From Arthonia radiata (Eukaryota > Ascomycota > Arthoniomycetes > Arthoniales > Arthoniaceae): a stretch of 64,000 nucleotides of DNA. Each line of letters opens with the position of its first letter. Position 1 is the stretch's first letter. Of this stretch, positions 1-14,047 are shown in pieces. Under the pieces are notes generated by a model that saw only the letters and a list, made by a program, of their open reading frames with translations, made no database searches and had not been told where the DNA came from. Location: contig PSQN01000007.1 of assembly GCA_002989075.1 (NCBI GenBank), positions 1,492,206 to 1,556,205 on the forward strand. Reading direction: 5' to 3'. Made by a program: the position numbers and the translations under genes.

Positions 1-2640
1 CTAGGTTTCTTAGTTAGCTAGCTCTTTAAGCTCCGACTATATTGCGTCTAGCCAAGAAGGTTAATTCTTAGATACTCTTATTTCTTTTAAGTTATTAAGC
101 TCTTTAGTAACTACGACTAAGGCTTACTCGGCGTATTATTCTAGATTATTGTAGAACTCATTAAACTAATTTTTATCGGCGTTTTTATATATAAAATCTA
201 TTTTCTGGGCGCAATTAGTGTCTATTTAGTCGAGATCTTTAGTACTTCTATAATCTAACTTAATAGAAAGGTTAGACTCGTTTAGAGCTCTAGTTTAGTA
301 TAGTTCTTGTTTAGATTCGTCCGCTAGTTGTTAAAATATAGGGGGGATATACTGTTTCTTATACGGAGAACTCCCTCCTTTATTAAAAGATATCTTCCTA
401 TTATCTTAAGATTTAGCGGTCGGATATAGCTTATTTTTAAACTCGACTTTTAGTTATTTTTTAGGCTCTTTAGAAATACTCTTAGTTAATCGATTAACCG
501 TAGATCTCCGTAGATCCTAAATAAATTTTTCTTTTTAAACGTAGACGTCTCTTCCTTAGTAAACCTTCCGGCTATTAGAGTCTAAGAGCTTATATTAGTT
601 CGATCTGTAGTCTATTAGAATATAGATAGTTACTCTAACGTCTAGTTTTTTTAGTTTAGGTTCTTTAAGCTAAGTAACTAAGTTCTAGATTTTAATAGTA
701 CTGACATCCAGTTTTTTACCATATTTTACTTTGTACGGAGTAATAAACCCCGGTAATCTGGTATAAGAAGTCCTGTTATAAATATAGATAGCTACTTTTA
801 GCGCTTTACTTCAATATATCTAAGGTAGCTCAGTAGTATAAAGTATTGTTTAAACTTTACTAATAATTGTTCGGTTAAAGCGTTCGGCTCGTTTATTTTA
901 CTAAAGAGTATACGATACGGATATCGTTAAAATAGCTTTTTTTTGTTCTAGAAGCTATTTTATTCGACCTTCCCGGTATTCTTTTGCGTTGTTTAAGTAT
1001 AGTCTTTTAAAAGGATGCTTAGACTACGTTTCTTTCTAAGTAATATAGATAAATAGTACATCGAAAATCTAGTTTTTAGACTATAGTACCTCGGTAGTTG
1101 TATACCGAGTTTTATTGTTTATAAAGCTAGTAAATAATCGATCTTTAGAAGTGGTTTGCGGTACAATTAGCCTACAAATATTTAAGTAAACTTTTTCTAA
1201 ATAATTAGTCGATTCGTTTAGAGTTTCTTAGCTAACTTTAGCCGTTACCTTTACTTTAAAGTAAATTTAGTAATTATCTTTTAATTTGTCTAAATAATTT
1301 ATTTCTAGGGCAACCTTTTTAAGCTGTTTTAAGGCGTTTTCGCCGATATATCCTATTTATTGATACTAAAGGTCAGTTTTTAAAAAAAATAGTGTAAAGA
1401 GATTAAACTGTATTAATAGTCTAAGCTTCTATTACTATTAAGCCGTTAATATACCGCCTCTCGGTAGTTAGTTGTTCGGCTTAATTAACTTTTGGCTTGT
1501 TTTAACTAAAAGTTACCTTACCTCCTCTCTTTTTAAGCTTATTAAAGCTTAGAAGGTTAATTCTAAATTCCTTAACAAATAAAACTTTATCTAGAACAAT
1601 TATTTTGTTCTTAAAGAATAGTTTTACTTTACCTGTCTATAAGGCTCGAATTAACTTTTCTCCTTCTTAATGAATAATTTAGTTAGTTAGCCGGATATCT
1701 GTTAGAAGATTAATATTTAAGTAAATATAGCTTATTAAGCCTATATCGAGGATCTAAGAATTAGTAGAGTAATTGACTCTGTTTAGTAATGCTGTAAAGC
1801 ATTGTTCTTCTTGTAGGTTAAAACTATATACAGAAAATATTAAAAAATCGGTGTTTTCGGAGCTTTTGTTAGAATTTGGCCGGAGATTTGGGTATTTTAT
1901 CCAATAAGTTGCCGGTTTATGCCTCTTTTTGTTGCAAAAGGGGCATTTTTCTTGGTTTTTACTTAGAGATTTTAATTTTTCTTTGGTCCTTTGCGTCGAT
2001 TTGTTGTCTATTGCAGTAAAAACCTTTTCTACTGGTATACTACCGTAGATTCGGCGAGACTTGTCTATAAGTTAACTAAATAAGTCCTATAGACTTATAT
2101 TGCTAGTCGTTTACCGATAGCTTTAGCTAATAATAGCTACTATATGCTTATATTCGGAGGTCAGATTGTAGAGGACGTAGGCAGCTACTACCTTGTCGGG
2201 TAGTACTAGTCCTCGGGTTACTAAATTGTCCGTTAATTGCCTAATTTTAGCAAGATAAAGCTTAAGATTTTTTACCTTACTAAGTATAGTGCTAAAGAGC
2301 TCCTTACAAATTAGAAACTTGGAACTAAAACCTTTTGATTCGTATAACCTTTTTAGACTATTTTAAAGCTCTAGAGAGTTATAAATCCCCTTTGTTTAAA
2401 TAAGGGGACCGTTCTCTAGAGTTAGTCGAATAAGGGCTACTGCCCTTGTCGACTGTTTCTAGCGGCTAGCTTCGGTAATATCTCTAGCTAAATAGCTGGA
2501 AAAGAGAATTATAACATTACTGTAGCCCTTTTTAGTTAAAAGAGCCTCTATTCGAATCGACCAAATGTTCCAATTAGTCGAGCCCTTGAGTTTAGGAATC
2601 TTATAGGAGGACTCTATAGTCGAATATATAGTCGAAGATT
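1..2640 (-). mobile_element. Ty1/Copia LTR retrotransposon fossil (partial)
   Basis: Read on the minus strand, a gag-type zinc-knuckle trace lies near 1901-1955 (two cysteines and a histidine in CX2C...H spacing). An integrase C-terminal trace resembling the Copia GRAERFNRT signature lies near 830-905. This gag-then-integrase order is that of Ty1/Copia. The reverse transcriptase and RNase H would lie further left, partly outside the window. The element is heavily decayed with many breaks and cannot be active. I could not fix an LTR; the 2640 limit is approximate. Confidence 0.55.
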
Positions 2641-3305
2641 TCTAGAAAAAGAAAAAGGAAATTCTGTTCTAATAGTTAAATTGGGTTAAAAATTTAGAGT
2701 CGATTGGTAATAGGATCGTTTAGAGGTGCCGATAGGTAGAATATTTTCTAAAAAGGAAATTCGAAAGAAATTGATACTAATCTAGGCTTATAACCTGTTA
2801 AAAAGGGTACAGAGAAGAAGAAGGATACTACTATAAAGAGTAGGAAGACGAGACTAGCTTAAGACTAGTACAATACTTAGACTTAATATAGGTACAATAC
2901 TTAGTAGCAAAGAGAAGCTATTGTTATATTGTCTGTCTTATTAGCTAGAATTCTCTAAAGAAATTCTAGCTTATATATCTAAGTTTAGCGGCCTGTATAA
3001 GACTTACTAGATATATATTCTTTTAATAAAAGCTAGATAACCCGTAACTTACCGTATAATACAGTAATTCCGTTTATCTAAAACTATTAGTCTCTAAGTC
3101 TATTCTGTGTTATTTTAGACTATAGGCCAGCTGTCTAGAAGAGGTCGTATAATGCTCCTTTTTGTTCTAAACCCGGGCTACTAGGCCCGACTCTTTAGGT
3201 AAAAAGCTTGTTCTATTCTAGACCGAGACAGCTAGTAGGACCTATCCGATACTCCGGGCCCCTAGAGGTTCCGGCTAACCAGCTAGTTAGTTAATTTCTA
3301 ATAGA

Positions 3306-4311
3306 GCTAAATTCGCTGCTATCCGCGTACAAGTCTTTTTAACCTTCTCTTTTAACTTTCGGACCTTAGATCGGTTACGCTGTATAGCCGCAATCAACGC
3401 TGCTATCTAAGCCTTTAACGTACGTAATTGGCGCTTTGTATACTAAAGGACAGCCAACTAAGAGGAGTATTAAGAATAAACCAAACGCGCTACAACTAAG
3501 TTAGTTTTAGGTATTATAGAAGGACAACAACTAGATATACTATCTACTATCGATACCCGTAAATTACAACTCTTCTTGTTCCGAGTATATATTAAACACG
3601 TCGCTTTCTTAAACTAAACTATATACCTTTCCTTAGTCGATATATATTTAGAACAAGAAGGTATTTTAATACTATAGGCTTTAATTAGCAGGTATTAGCT
3701 ATACTTTTTATTAGAATCCGCAGTAACAGACTTCATACGAAGTATAGCGACTTACAGATTAGTTACAAAAGGAGGGACAATACGTAACTTATAGGTATTT
3801 AATAAGCTAAGGGTTAATCGAGGATAATTTAACTAGAAGAGGGGGAATTGTATTATAAATACTAATTCTAGACGGCCTAGCGTATATTTAAGTATTAACT
3901 ACTGCCAGTTATCTTAGCTCTATCAGCATTATTTCCGACTAAGTCTATAAACCCGCTATATGTATTATTAGACAAGATAGCTATAAGAGTCTATATTCTT
4001 TATAAACCTAATATAGATATTATCGAGTTAATAAATATAAAAGAACTTTTCTATGTACCTTAAACTATATAGCTAGACTAATAGTCGACCTTAAAATAGA
4101 CTTTAGTCTATTAACTTAATATTTAAATATAAGTTTCTTAACTATATTTAAGTAACGTGCTTTATCTTCTATTTACTTTAGTTAAGCCCCTCTTACCTTC
4201 TATAATCTGTCTCGCCTCTCCTATCTTTTAGTCTCTAGCACACAAGACACCTCTTACTAAGGTTAACAAGCACACAAGGTAAGTAAGCCTTAGTTCGGTT
4301 CTCCCAGCGAC
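3306..4311 (+). repeat. 1006-bp direct repeat, left copy
   Basis: This segment matches 6417-7422 in the same orientation over its whole length without an obvious length change. By eye roughly one base in six differs in the stretch I compared, mostly C/T and G/A transitions. The match ends at the shared motif CTCC(C/T)AGCGAC. The two copies flank a Gypsy pol fragment, so they may be long LTRs of an internally deleted element or copies of another repeat. Confidence 0.8.
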
Positions 4312-6416
4312 TAGCTTTATATTAAAAGAATAATAAAGAAAAGCTTAAACTAGTAGCTTTCTACTCGAAAAAAAAATTATTTACAGAATAAAATTACAAT
4401 ATTTACGATAAAGAGCTTTTAGCTATTATAGCAGTATTTAAAATATAGTAAGCTTACTTAAAGAAAGCAAACTATACGATTATAGTATATATAGACTATA
4501 AAAACCTAATTTACTTTATAACAATAAAGAAACTTAACTAAAGATAGGTTTAATAGTTAAAAACTATAGCTCTATACAACTTTATTATTACTTACAAGAA
4601 AGATTCTAAGAACAATAGAACAGATACTCTTAGCTAACAACTAAACTACCTTAACGATAAGAAATACGTTAAGTACGTAGTATTTTAAGAATACAACAGC
4701 GAGATTAGATACAATTTATTAGCTATAACAACTAAGTTTGTTATCGAACTATATAGTCGAATATCAGGTATCTTAAGGAACCTAGAAACATACTAAGAAG
4801 ACGAAAAGCAACACTTAGAACTAATTAAAAATAATGAGGGCTATTATAAGTTTTAAAAAAAAAATCTACGTTCTAAGAAATCTAATCTAATATATTATTA
4901 GTAACTTCTACGATAACCTAATAAAAGGATATAAGAGTATCGATAATACTATTAAAAAGATTATAAGAACCTATTATATCCTAAAAATCCAACATTACGT
5001 CGAAAATTATATCCGAGAATACAATATATACGTAAGAATAAGATACCCAAGGCATTTATCTTATAGTAAATTATAACTATTAGAGACACCTAAGAGACTA
5101 TAGTATACAGTTTTACTAAACTTTATTACTAAGTTACTACCTTTTAAGAATCTACTTATAAAAGTAGCTTACAACGCTATTCTAATTATATATAACAAGC
5201 TAATCAAATACGCGTATTTTATACTATATAACAAGCTAATAAAATACGTTTATTTTATACTATATAAAGAAGCTAGCAATTTAGAACAGTTAATATATAT
5301 CTTTCTTTAAATTATCTTAGCAAACTATAAACAACTATAAAGAATTATCTTTAATAGAGATAGAAAATTTGTTTTACAATTTTAAATATCCCTAATATAA
5401 TAATTAGAAACAAAATATAAAATGTCTACTTTATTTTACCTATAGACAGATAGATAAATTAAAAGAACTAATTAAACTCTAGAATAGTATCTCTGAGTAT
5501 ATATTAACTATTAGCAAGATAACTAAGTATAGTTGCTACTAGTTGCGCAAGCTACGTATAGTAATATTTAAAACAATATAACTAAGATAACCCTGTTTTT
5601 CGTCTTATATAGCTACTACCCTCTTTAGAGCAGGCAACTTTAAGATAAAATAAACAATAAGACAGCTATACAAATAGCTATAAATATAAAGACTCTATAC
5701 TAATAGTTAAAGTCTAACAGCGAGTTTATTAACAAACAAACTAAAAAATAGTATAATAAGTTAAAAACTACCCTAAATATAAGTATAAAAGAAGAAAAAA
5801 GAGCTTACTTGCTTATAAGAAACTTAAGAACTATTAAACTAAGCAAAAAACTTAACTATACGGAGATAGAACCGTTTAAAATTTTACAGCAATTAAGATC
5901 TATAATATTTAAACTTAAACTTTTAAGAACAATAAGAATATACTCTATATTCTATGTAGCGCTATTAAAACTAGTTTACTTATAGAAAGTAAAATAATCT
6001 AACTTAGAAATCCTTTTTAATAGTCAGAAATCTAAATATAAGGTTAAAATAATTCGAGCTTATAAATAATATCGAGGCAAGAGACAGTATTTTATAAAAT
6101 AGAAAGAATACTTTAAATATAAAAACTAATAGGAACTAGAATAAAATCTAACTAACTATAACAACACTATTTAACAGTATTAAGACTAGAATATTAATTA
6201 GTCGTAACAGTACTAATATTCTAATTTACTATCTAATACGCTCTATTGGTATTTAAGTTACCTTTAAATAAACCGATTTACTACGTTATAGGTCCGCTAC
6301 TTAACTTTAAGTAAGAATTACTCTAAAAGTTAACAGATAACTTATTTAAACATTTAAATATATTGCTACTAGCTATTGACGCGGCTAACTCCTTCTACTC
6401 TAACAATTTATTTTAA
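4312..6416 (+). mobile_element. Ty3/Gypsy chromovirus pol fossil
   Basis: On the plus strand the decayed sequence still shows, in order, an RNase H region with the YDKELLAI and TDHKNL motifs (about 4360-4640), a linker ending in an ADTLS-like motif, an integrase-like region (about 4960-5330) and a C-terminal chromodomain trace (about 6030-6180). This is the order of Ty3/Gypsy chromoviruses. Gag, protease and most of the reverse transcriptase are not recognisable before it. The fossil has many breaks and is inactive. Confidence 0.75.
5189..5267 (+). repeat. Tandem duplication of about 36 bp inside the Gypsy fossil
   Basis: Two adjacent copies of a unit beginning ACAAGCTAAT(C/A)AAATACG and ending TATACTATATA lie head to tail within the integrase-side part of the fossil. 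They differ at a few transition-type positions. Confidence 0.6.
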
Positions 6417-7422
6417 GCTAGCTTTGCTGCCGCCCGCATATAAGTCTTCTTAACCTTCTCTTTTAACTTTTAAACCTCCGATCGATTATACTAAACAGCC
6501 GCTACCGATACTACTATCTAAGCCTTTAACGTACGTAATTAGCGCTTTATACGCTAAAGGACATCTAACTAAAAAGAGTATTAAGAATAAACTAATTGCG
6601 CTATAACTAAGTTAATTTTAAGTACTATAGTAATATAATAACAAGGTATACTATTTGTTATCGATACTCGTAAATTATAACTCTTCTTATTTTAAGTATA
6701 TATTAAATATATTGCCTTTCTAAACTAAACTATATACTTTTCCCTAGTCGACGTATATTTAAAACAAGAAGGTATTTTAATACCGTAAACTTCAATTAAT
6801 AGGTATTAACTATACTTTTTGTTAAAACCTACAGTAACGGACTTTATACGAGATATAGCAACTTATAGAATAGTTATAAAAGAAGAGATAATACGTAATT
6901 TATAAGTATTTAACAAGCTAAAGATTAATTAAGAACAATTTAACTAAAAGAAAAGAAATTATATTACAAATACTAGCTCTAAACAGCTTAGTACGCTTCT
7001 AAACATTAACTACTGCTAGTTATCTTAGCCTTACTAGTATTATTTCTAACTAAGCCTATAAACCTGCTGTAGATATTATTAGACAAGACGGCTCTAAGAA
7101 TCTATATTTCCTATAAACTTAATATAGATATTATTAAAACTAACGGATATAGGGAAAATTCTCTATATACCTTAGACTATATAGCTAAACTAATAGTAAA
7201 CTTTAAAATAAACTTTAGTCTATTAATTTAATATTTAAATATAAGTTTCTTAACTATATTTAAATAACATACTTTATCTTCTATCTATTTAGTTAAGCTT
7301 CTCTTACCCTCTATAATTTATCTCGCCTCTCCTATCTTTTAGTCTTTAGTATACAAGATACCTACTACTAAGGTCAATAAGTATACAAGACAAGTAAGCC
7401 TTAGTTTGGTTCTCCTAGCGAC
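6417..7422 (+). repeat. 1006-bp direct repeat, right copy
   Basis: This is the second copy of the repeat at 3306-4311, offset by 3111 bp. It starts after the chromodomain trace of the Gypsy fossil, where a 3' LTR would be expected. I could not see clean TG...CA termini, so the LTR reading stays tentative. Confidence 0.8.
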
Positions 7423-8060
7423 CGGCGTTATACTTAGAATAAATAATATTTATACTATCTCTAATAGTATCTATTTAGTTATTAGTATACTATACTATAT
7501 ATCTATTTAGTAATAATAATTAGCTACTCTCTTTTATAATATCTTTAAGTTATCTATTTAAGTACATTACTAGTAGTAATAGTAATAGTAATAATATATA
7601 TTTATAATTAAAGCTAATCTTCTTATTTTTTTATATATTCTTTCTTTAGTTCTAAAAGTTCTTTTTCTCTTTTAATATATAGTTTCTTTTTTTTAGATAT
7701 TCTATATACTTTATATCTCCTCTTTTATAGCTACTAGTATCTACTTAGTAGTAAGTTTAGATATATTTAGTATCTTTAAGTATATTAAGCGTACTTATAG
7801 TACTAAATTTAGCTTTACTACCTTTAATAGCGTAGTTATAACTATCTTCTTTTTAATAAGTAAGCTAAATAGCCACGGAGCTCTATTTCTAGTATTTTAG
7901 GTCTTCTAAGTAAAAGTATGCTTTTAAGATAGATACAAGCTTATTTTAAATAGTAGGTAAAGTAGTAAATTTAAGATAATAATAATAGTAAGATAAGATA
8001 GCAATATAGATATATAATATTCTTAATTTTAGTATATTTCTTACTGTAAACTAGACTAGC
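7423..8060. repeat. Low-complexity AT-rich stretch at the edge of the repeat block
   Basis: The stretch is built of TAGTA/TAATA-type short motifs, including a run of AGTAGTAATAGTAATAGTAA near 7569-7590. It has no coding signal and ends where normal composition begins. Confidence 0.6.
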
Positions 8061-8642
8061 ATACTATGCAGTTGTGCGCGTACACGGACTACGTTGTTAG
8101 TCTTTTTAAGAGGAGCAGTAGTCTTGATGGCAAGTCAAAGGTACGGGCCAGTCTTGATTCATCCCGCCCCCTGGCCGGGGTGGTAACGGAAGTGATTCTG
8201 CGCTGCCAGAATGGTTGTCGTCTCGCATACCTACTGTTGCACCACGTGACCACAATATCATGCTACAGTACCGTCGTCAGGTTACGATGCCGTTCTGTTT
8301 CCAGACAATATTCAGTTACCGTCACTAGTCTCTTCGCAAACATCAAAGACCACGAACCCGATCCTATGCGCATTGTCATATAAGAATTCTGGCGAATTTA
8401 AGCGTGACGCAGTGCGCAAACACTGAATGTCAAGGAGATGCTGTTTCAGGACGGCGCTGCGCTGTGCTAATTTGCTCCATCTGCTCCCATCCCACCAGTG
8501 GCATTGCTCGTTCTCCTCATGGCATCTAACATCATCTCCATTCGCGATAGTACTGACGGCGCTGTTCGAACAGATGATCTGCTGCTCAGACTGTTATAAT
8601 TTCTGTCCTGCGAATCCTTGATTCTCTCCTGCCCGGCCTCGA
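8061..8642. other. Gene-free interval
   Basis: Base composition is normal. Short open frames at 8066-8383 (+) and 8427-8621 (+) show no family resemblance or splice logic. I see no gene here. Confidence 0.5.
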
Positions 8643-9501
8643 TTAGACAGCGACCTCCTCCTCGTCCATCGCCCCATCGAACCCACCAATGAACTCGCTC
8701 GAATCGCTTTCGGCGCCTTCGTCGTCGTCGCTAGCATAATGCTTGATCTTGTCGGCACTGGCTCGTCGTGGCCGTTTGGACGGTGAGCCGCCTTCTTCAG
8801 GAGACTGGCGCACGGCGCCCACGGACAAACGGCTCATATTCTTGGTAGGTGTATTCAAGGCATTGGGGTTGTGGACGAGCTCCGCGAGCTCGTGACCGGT
8901 GCTTAAGCGGGACTGGAAGCCTTTCTTTGAAGGCGTGGGTGTCTCGACTATCTGCATGTTGTCAGCACCGAGACATCTGTAAGAGGACTGAGCCGAACGC
9001 TGTCCTTACCTCAATCTCATCTGGCTCAGCCTTGATGGCAGTACTGTCAGGCTTCTTGCGCTTGCTGGGACTGACTGAAGTAGTGGAATCGCTGGCGGTC
9101 GACTTCGACGGGGTGTTGGCAGCGGAGCGAGGTTTGGATGGTGAGGCACCTTTGGACTGCGCTGAGGAAATTCCAAAGTGTCCAGCGCCTGCAGCGCGCG
9201 AGTTCGAACGAATCTTGACGAGCCGCTCTGTGATGGCTCGAGGGGTGGGCTTCTCGCCACGGTCGTCTGGCCAGGCTGAAGAGATCTTCTTTGCATCGAC
9301 CTTGAGGTCGTGCTGCAGTGGGGTCAGCACAGTCAATAGACACGACCTGGAAATCATGCTACAGTGGCTTCGGTGGCGTCCGTTTTCAGGGCTTTTGATG
9401 CCATTGATGGTAGTAGAGCGTGTGCTGATCGTCTTGCTTACAGTTTCAAGTATCTTCAGCAAAAGGAGCTGATCCATTCCAGGATCCCATTTTACTGGCA
9501 T
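8643..9501 (-). CDS. Small lysine/serine-rich nuclear protein (223 aa)
   Basis: Three exons: 9501-9442, 9312-9010 and 8951-8643, with introns of 129 and 58 nt (donors GTAAGC and GTAAGG). The start is the ATG of MPVKWDPG. An open frame continues 5' of it only through non-ATG codons. The first 55 residues form a compact helical segment (WDPGMDQLLLLKIL, then KKISSAWPDD and PTPRAITERL) like the short Myb/SANT-like N-terminal domain of many uncharacterised ascomycete proteins. The rest is low-complexity with TPSK, SPSKRKK and SPSKRPRR patches that look like nuclear localisation or DNA-contact motifs, and an acidic C-terminus. A chromatin or nuclear role is inferred. It is the first gene after the AT-rich block. 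Confidence 0.75.
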
Positions 9502-12076
<2,575 letters not shown>

Positions 12077-12284
12077 ATTTCAATGCTCTGCGCCGTTCTG
12101 CCGTCCGCGGCCAAAGCATGCCTAGATAGAAGAATTAGCAAGCGCTTCGCGAAAGGCTCACCTAAGGAAATCTCAATATGACGAATGGGCGCAGAAAGGT
12201 ATGTTGCAGGTAGAGATGGTGACCACAATTAGCTAAGTACCAGCAGGTATCCAAGCAACCTGTGCGTCACATTCATTGTACATT

Positions 12285-12999
12285 CTACTCCTCTTTGGCA
12301 CCACCACGACCGGCTCGTTCGGCCGCTTCAATGCTGGCCTTATCCGTCTTCACCTCGCCGCCACCAGCCTGGCCAGACAAGGCACCCATCAAGCCACCAC
12401 CCGCCTTCCACGGACGCTTCAAATCGCCACTGGCGGCCTGGCCATAGAGGTGGATCTTGGCAAGGTTGCCTTCTAATACTCCCTTGAGGGGCAGAATCGA
12501 CTGCACAAGCAGTGGGTTGGTGTACTTCATGTACAAGTGCATGAAACCCATAAAGGCGATGCCTATGAGTTGCGCCTTCATGCCTTGTTGCAGCTGCGAC
12601 TTGTCATAGGTCTGAATGGTGGTGGTAACCAATTTGGGATCATCCTGGGAGCCCATCTGTGGAGGCTCGACGTATTTGAGAGTCGTCTTGTCTGTGGAGG
12701 GAGTCAGTGAATAGTCCGGGTACATCCAACGCTGAGCGCTTGCGCCCAAAACTGACCGTTCTTTGCGTCGATCTTTCTCATGATGTAGAAGTAAACGCCG
12801 AAAGTGATCAGTTGTGAGAGGAGGTAGAGGCCGCGCACGCCCATGAGGACGTTGGGATCATCGAAGGGGATCTTCTTCGAGGCTTGGAAGAAGAACAGCA
12901 TGATTGCCATGTTCGTGCTACGTGCGATAGAGTCAGCAAAAGTGTTTACGGAGTTTACCATTGCGCGCGTGCTCACATTTGGGGTGATAAGCCCGCCAT
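12285..12999 (-). CDS. PHO88: Pho88/Snd3 ER membrane protein (196 aa)
   Basis: Three exons: 12999-12977 (23 nt), 12917-12757 and 12691-12285, with introns of 59 and 65 nt. The joined N-terminus reads MAGLSPQITNMAI, matching the fungal Pho88 start, and the second join restores the family motif NDKTTLKYVEP. Further family signatures are SKKIPFDDPN, NPLLVQSILPLK and SGDLKRP. At least two hydrophobic segments span the membrane (about residues 35-60 and 100-125). Pho88, also called Snd3, belongs to the SND route for targeting proteins to the ER and affects phosphate transporter maturation in yeast. The C-terminus is Gly/Ala-rich and variable. An in-frame ATG inside intron 1 would give a wrong N-terminus. 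Confidence 0.93.
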
Positions 13000-14047
13000 C
13001 TTGTCGTATATTCAAGATGCTGAATATGTGTTTCGATGAGAAGAGTCGCAATTAGAGGAACAGCTTCAAGTGCAGTGGAAGGCGTCGAGGACGGAGATCG
13101 AGGCGGCGAATGCGGATAGTCAACAGGATTCTGAGCACCAAATCTGAGCACCAAATCTGAGCGTCGGAACAAGGTTTCTCCGCTAATCTGCAAATTGTCA
13201 GGCCACTCTTTTCTTCGCCATTTCGACTCTCTACAATCGACTCGTGCATCGAATCTAAGGCTTGCCTGTTGCATGGGAATATGTATGATGGAATCCGGGC
13301 CTTTTCTGACGTTGTAGTCGGAAGTGGATTGATGCGGGCTTGGCGGTGTTCGATCGCCTACTGCGGATAGACATATTATTGAAGTGAAAACGTGTCAGGC
13401 AATACCTCTTCTATCAATCACCTTTCCTATGCAGCATCTTAGCTTTGATCCCGAAGGCTGTCGCAGATCTTTTGACAGTTGAAGGCGACCAGCACAAACG
13501 CCTCGAGCATTGTGTCAGTTGCCGCGTCAAGCTCCTGCTAAACAACCTATTTTCCCGCCTACGAAGCAAGATCAACATCACGACTTCTGCCCGCAATAAT
13601 CTCCGGAATCTCAGTCATTCGACGTACTCGCAGCAACCTCAACTGAGGTCGATACGCTTAAGAGAACGGCTTCTTTTTGCCCCGTGTCTCCACGCCCACC
13701 AAATATTAAGTATTGAACTCGGTCGGCACCAACCACCTCTTCCGGCGATCTGCAAACAAGCTCACAAACTACGGCCTCGGACGCTCTTTTACCTCTGCGT
13801 TTGTAGAGCGCCCAACGGAGACATTGCAGTTGTGCACCACTGGCTGCAGCTTCTCGAAGCGTCCTACTCCCAGAGTCGATCCATTCGATCGGACCAGCCT
13901 AATTTTGCATACCATACAGCATCCACGAGCTTCGGCAGGCTGCGTCGGACAAGGCGAAAAGTTCTCACTACCATCAACACTCTGATTATCGATCACCGTA
14001 TGAGCGTGAGCCGCCAATGCTTGTGGCTATAGCTCAACGGTAGCGCA
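13000..14047. other. Intergenic region upstream of hsf1 and PHO88
   Basis: This divergent interval probably holds the PHO88 promoter and a long hsf1 leader. A 13-bp tandem motif (TCTGAGCACCAAA, about two and a half copies) lies at 13130-13163. A 195-codon plus-strand frame at 13445-14032 has no recognisable features and I do not call it. Confidence 0.5.

Larger units (their letters stand above)
1..8060. repeat. AT-rich, RIP-like repeat block
   Basis: About 8 kb is visibly AT-rich and full of TA and stop triplets in all frames, with no open frame above about 60 codons, while recognisable retrotransposon protein motifs persist. This is what repeat-induced point mutation (C-to-T changes in duplicated DNA, known from Pezizomycotina) leaves behind. 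A GC-richer island lies at about 3165-3290. The block stops sharply near 8050-8060, where normal base composition begins. It is probably heterochromatic (inference). Confidence 0.85.

Noticed and set aside
8066-8621. Two small plus-strand frames beside the repeat block
   Set aside because: Random-looking composition and no splice join giving a longer product.
12704-13051. Longer N-terminus for Pho88 read without intron 1
   Set aside because: It replaces the conserved MAGLSPQITN start by unrelated residues; the splice join restores the family sequence.
13445-14032. 195-codon plus-strand frame before hsf1
   Set aside because: Arg/Leu/Ser-rich, no domain or signal; more likely the hsf1 leader.
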